A model generated the notes under the pieces. It had not been told where the DNA came from and ran no database searches. It saw only the letters and a program-made list of their open reading frames with translations. A DNA stretch of 23,261 nt from Hypsibius dujardini. Taxonomy: Eukaryota; Tardigrada; Eutardigrada; Parachela; Hypsibiidae. The stretch is taken from NCBI GenBank assembly GCA_001579985.1, contig LRSR01014259.1, positions 1-23,261 on the forward strand, in the 5' to 3' direction. This document shows, piece after piece, positions 21,946 to 23,261 of the stretch. Made by a program: the position numbers and the translations under genes. Positions within the stretch are counted from its first letter, which is position 1; every line of letters starts with the position of its first letter.

Positions 21946-22338
21946 ATGTTGGAACTGCATGTTCGTAAGACAATGATGCTGCATGTGTTCATTGTTGCCG
22001 CCTCCTTACTCGATATTCTGACCACAGGTAAGCAAAAAGGACTGCTGGAGTTCCGTTTCCTGAATTACCGTTAACGCTCAGGATTGTCTTGTTCCTTGTT
22101 TATTACACAAGTTCTGGGTGCCCCGGAAAAGTCAAAAATTTCTGCTAAAGACGCATCCAGCCCAGACGATCTTTCAGCGGAAGTGAACAAATTCGGCGTG
22201 CCTCGTGATACACCAATAGCTTTCCTGGACGGCATCCAGGCCTTCAACAACCTACAACCGATTGAAAAATGGTTAGTCAAGGTCGACGGTAGACATTTAA
22301 TAGAAGTGCTGAAATTCAGTGAGCTCCGTTCGTCATGA
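21946..22338 (+). CDS. Small secreted protein, unknown family
   Basis: Exon 1 is 21946-22027 and exon 2 is 22112-22338; the intron 22028-22111 (84 nt) has a GTAAGC donor, an ACACAAG acceptor and phase 1 (G|TT, Val). The product is about 103 aa. A signal peptide (MMLHVFIVAASLLDILTTVL, cleavage probably near LGA|PEK) follows either ATG 21946 or the in-frame ATG pair at 21973/21976, and the latter gives a more typical signal length. The mature part is charged, has no cysteine, and contains DASSPDDLSAEVNKFGVPRD and a predicted helix ending IEKWLVKVDGRHLIEVLKFSE. I do not recognise a family. The stop codon lies inside a 123-bp tandem duplication, and a MITE-like element begins 24 bp downstream. 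The gene sits between two inverted copies of that element. Confidence 0.6.
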
Positions 22339-22870
22339 AATTCGGACACAGCTTTGCAGCATACAGACATGGCCACAATTTTGGCTGGCAGAGTTCGAGC
22401 CATCAGGGTGGTCTGAGTTTGAGCTACTCTTGGCTAGAGCTTGCCACTGCCTTCTCCTGAATCTTTGATTTAATGCCCGGTCCAGCGAAAAAATTAGATT
22501 GAGCAAGCTGCTCTAAATTCCACCAAAATAAACAAGTTCAATCAATCGATCAATCGAGCAAAGGCTGCATGGTCAGCTGTGGTCAAGACCGAGTGCGCGC
22601 GGGAACTTAATTCGGCTCGAACTCGGACCACCATTTTTGGCTCAAAGTCTGTCACCCAAAATTGTGACCATGTGTGTAGAATTCAATGTCAGGTCGAAAG
22701 CTCTTGTGGCAATCTCATTTGTTGCACTCTCACTCAAGGCCTGTGTACAGAAATCATGAAGTTCGCGCCTATCATGAAATTCGGACACAGCTTTGCAGCA
22801 CAAAATTCAATGTCATGTCGAAAGCTCTTGTGGCAATCTCATTTGTTGCACTGAGTTGCACTGAGTTGCA
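22335..22870. repeat. 123-bp tandem duplication interrupted by a MITE-like element
   Basis: TCATGAAATTCGGACACAGC...TTTGCAGCA occurs at 22334-22361 and again near 22771-22799. AATTCAATGTCA[G/T]GTCGAAAG followed by CTCTTGTGGCAATCTCATTT occurs just after the element (about 22680) and again near 22804. In the second copy the two halves are separated by only CAAA. Without the element the period is about 123 bp. Confidence 0.85.
22362..22678 (-). mobile_element. MITE-like element, 317 bp, family A copy 2 (reverse orientation)
   Basis: TA-bounded; starts TACAGACATGGCCACAATTT and ends AATTGTGACCATGTGTGTA. It aligns along its whole length to the reverse complement of 20682-20994, sharing CCTGAATCTTTGATT, GAGCAAGCTGCTCTAAATTC and TCAATCGATCAATCGAG. 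It interrupts the 123-bp duplication. Confidence 0.87.
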
Positions 22871-23261
22871 CTTTCACTCAACGCTGAAGCCTGTTCGCGC
22901 TCAGTTGGAACGCTGTCATTGTCTGCTGCTTATTTTCAAAGCAGTTCTTTTTTGAAGAATTGGGGTTTCTTTTATATGGCAACTATATTTGCTTTTATGC
23001 CAACACCTTCAGACTCAATGAAAAGTAATTCATGTTGTCTGGGTCAGTATATTTGCACTGATGTTATCAAAGGGAAAATCGTTTTTTTGCTCTTTTAAAA
23101 AGAGTTTTCAATACGATTCTTTTCGTTTTTCGATTAGATGTCATTTTATTGTGACAGTGTTGTCACTTTAAGGGAACGTTCAACAATGACGTCAGCGCCA
23201 TGTGGGGGGAGGGGTCTGGCTGGGGGCTTAGGCTACGGGTTCCCCTTCCCTTTCCTCTTTC
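22871..23261. other. Right-hand end, no gene seen
   Basis: Mostly A/T-rich sequence with T runs, ending in a G-rich stretch (23202-23232) and a pyrimidine tract (23240-23261). I see no ORF, RNA gene or repeat that I can support. Confidence 0.5.

Noticed and set aside
22579-22955. Plus ORFs downstream of the small secreted gene
   Set aside because: They run from the MITE-like element into the 123-bp duplication and have repeated, non-protein-like content.

Overview
This window looks like nuclear DNA from a small-genome invertebrate animal. Every confident gene is broken by short GT-AG introns (mostly 41-200 nt), one gene is a eukaryotic tRNA-Gly(GCC), and the products are metazoan: a GPCR, a collagen glucosidase, a mitochondrial isocitrate dehydrogenase and a peripherin-type tetraspanin. 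The intron style, roughly balanced base composition and abundant simple repeats would suit a tardigrade or another compact ecdysozoan or lophotrochozoan genome. I cannot place the species from sequence alone. Exon junctions below were found by matching reading frame and phase across GT/AG sites by eye.

Layout from left to right. 133-1397 (minus) holds the first half of a rhodopsin-family GPCR that runs off the left edge. 2692-6783 (minus) is a GH65-type protein-glucosylgalactosylhydroxylysine glucosidase (PGGHG, formerly ATHL1 / acid-trehalase-like) in 13 traceable exons. Its 5' exon encodes a 9-residue tandem repeat, and a further upstream exon (6970-7026) may encode a membrane anchor. 8038-9003 (minus) is a two-exon gene resembling only the N-terminus of the centriole protein SPICE1, with its stop inside a tandem repeat. 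9984-13339 (minus) is a complete 11-exon NADP-dependent isocitrate dehydrogenase with a mitochondrial presequence (455 aa). 14556-16188 (plus) is a peripherin-2/ROM1-like tetraspanin, divergent from IDH. 16297-19628 (minus) is a five-exon, 826-aa secreted Q/S/N-rich protein with two small cysteine modules, convergent with the tetraspanin. 20531-20600 (minus) is tRNA-Gly(GCC). 21946-22338 (plus) is a two-exon small secreted protein of unknown family.

The genes do not form a pathway; this is ordinary eukaryotic gene order. The striking layer is repetitive. There are at least seven TA-bounded fold-back (MITE-like) elements plus one looser inverted repeat. Two copies of one ~315-bp family lie in opposite orientation around the small secreted gene, and one of them interrupts a 123-bp duplication whose second copy is an uninterrupted empty site. 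There are also five CAGA arrays, a 125-bp satellite block and several minisatellites, one of them translated.

The best candidates for something undescribed are the repeat-stalked, possibly membrane-anchored PGGHG, the secreted Q-rich two-module cysteine protein, the small secreted protein, and the fold-back element families.
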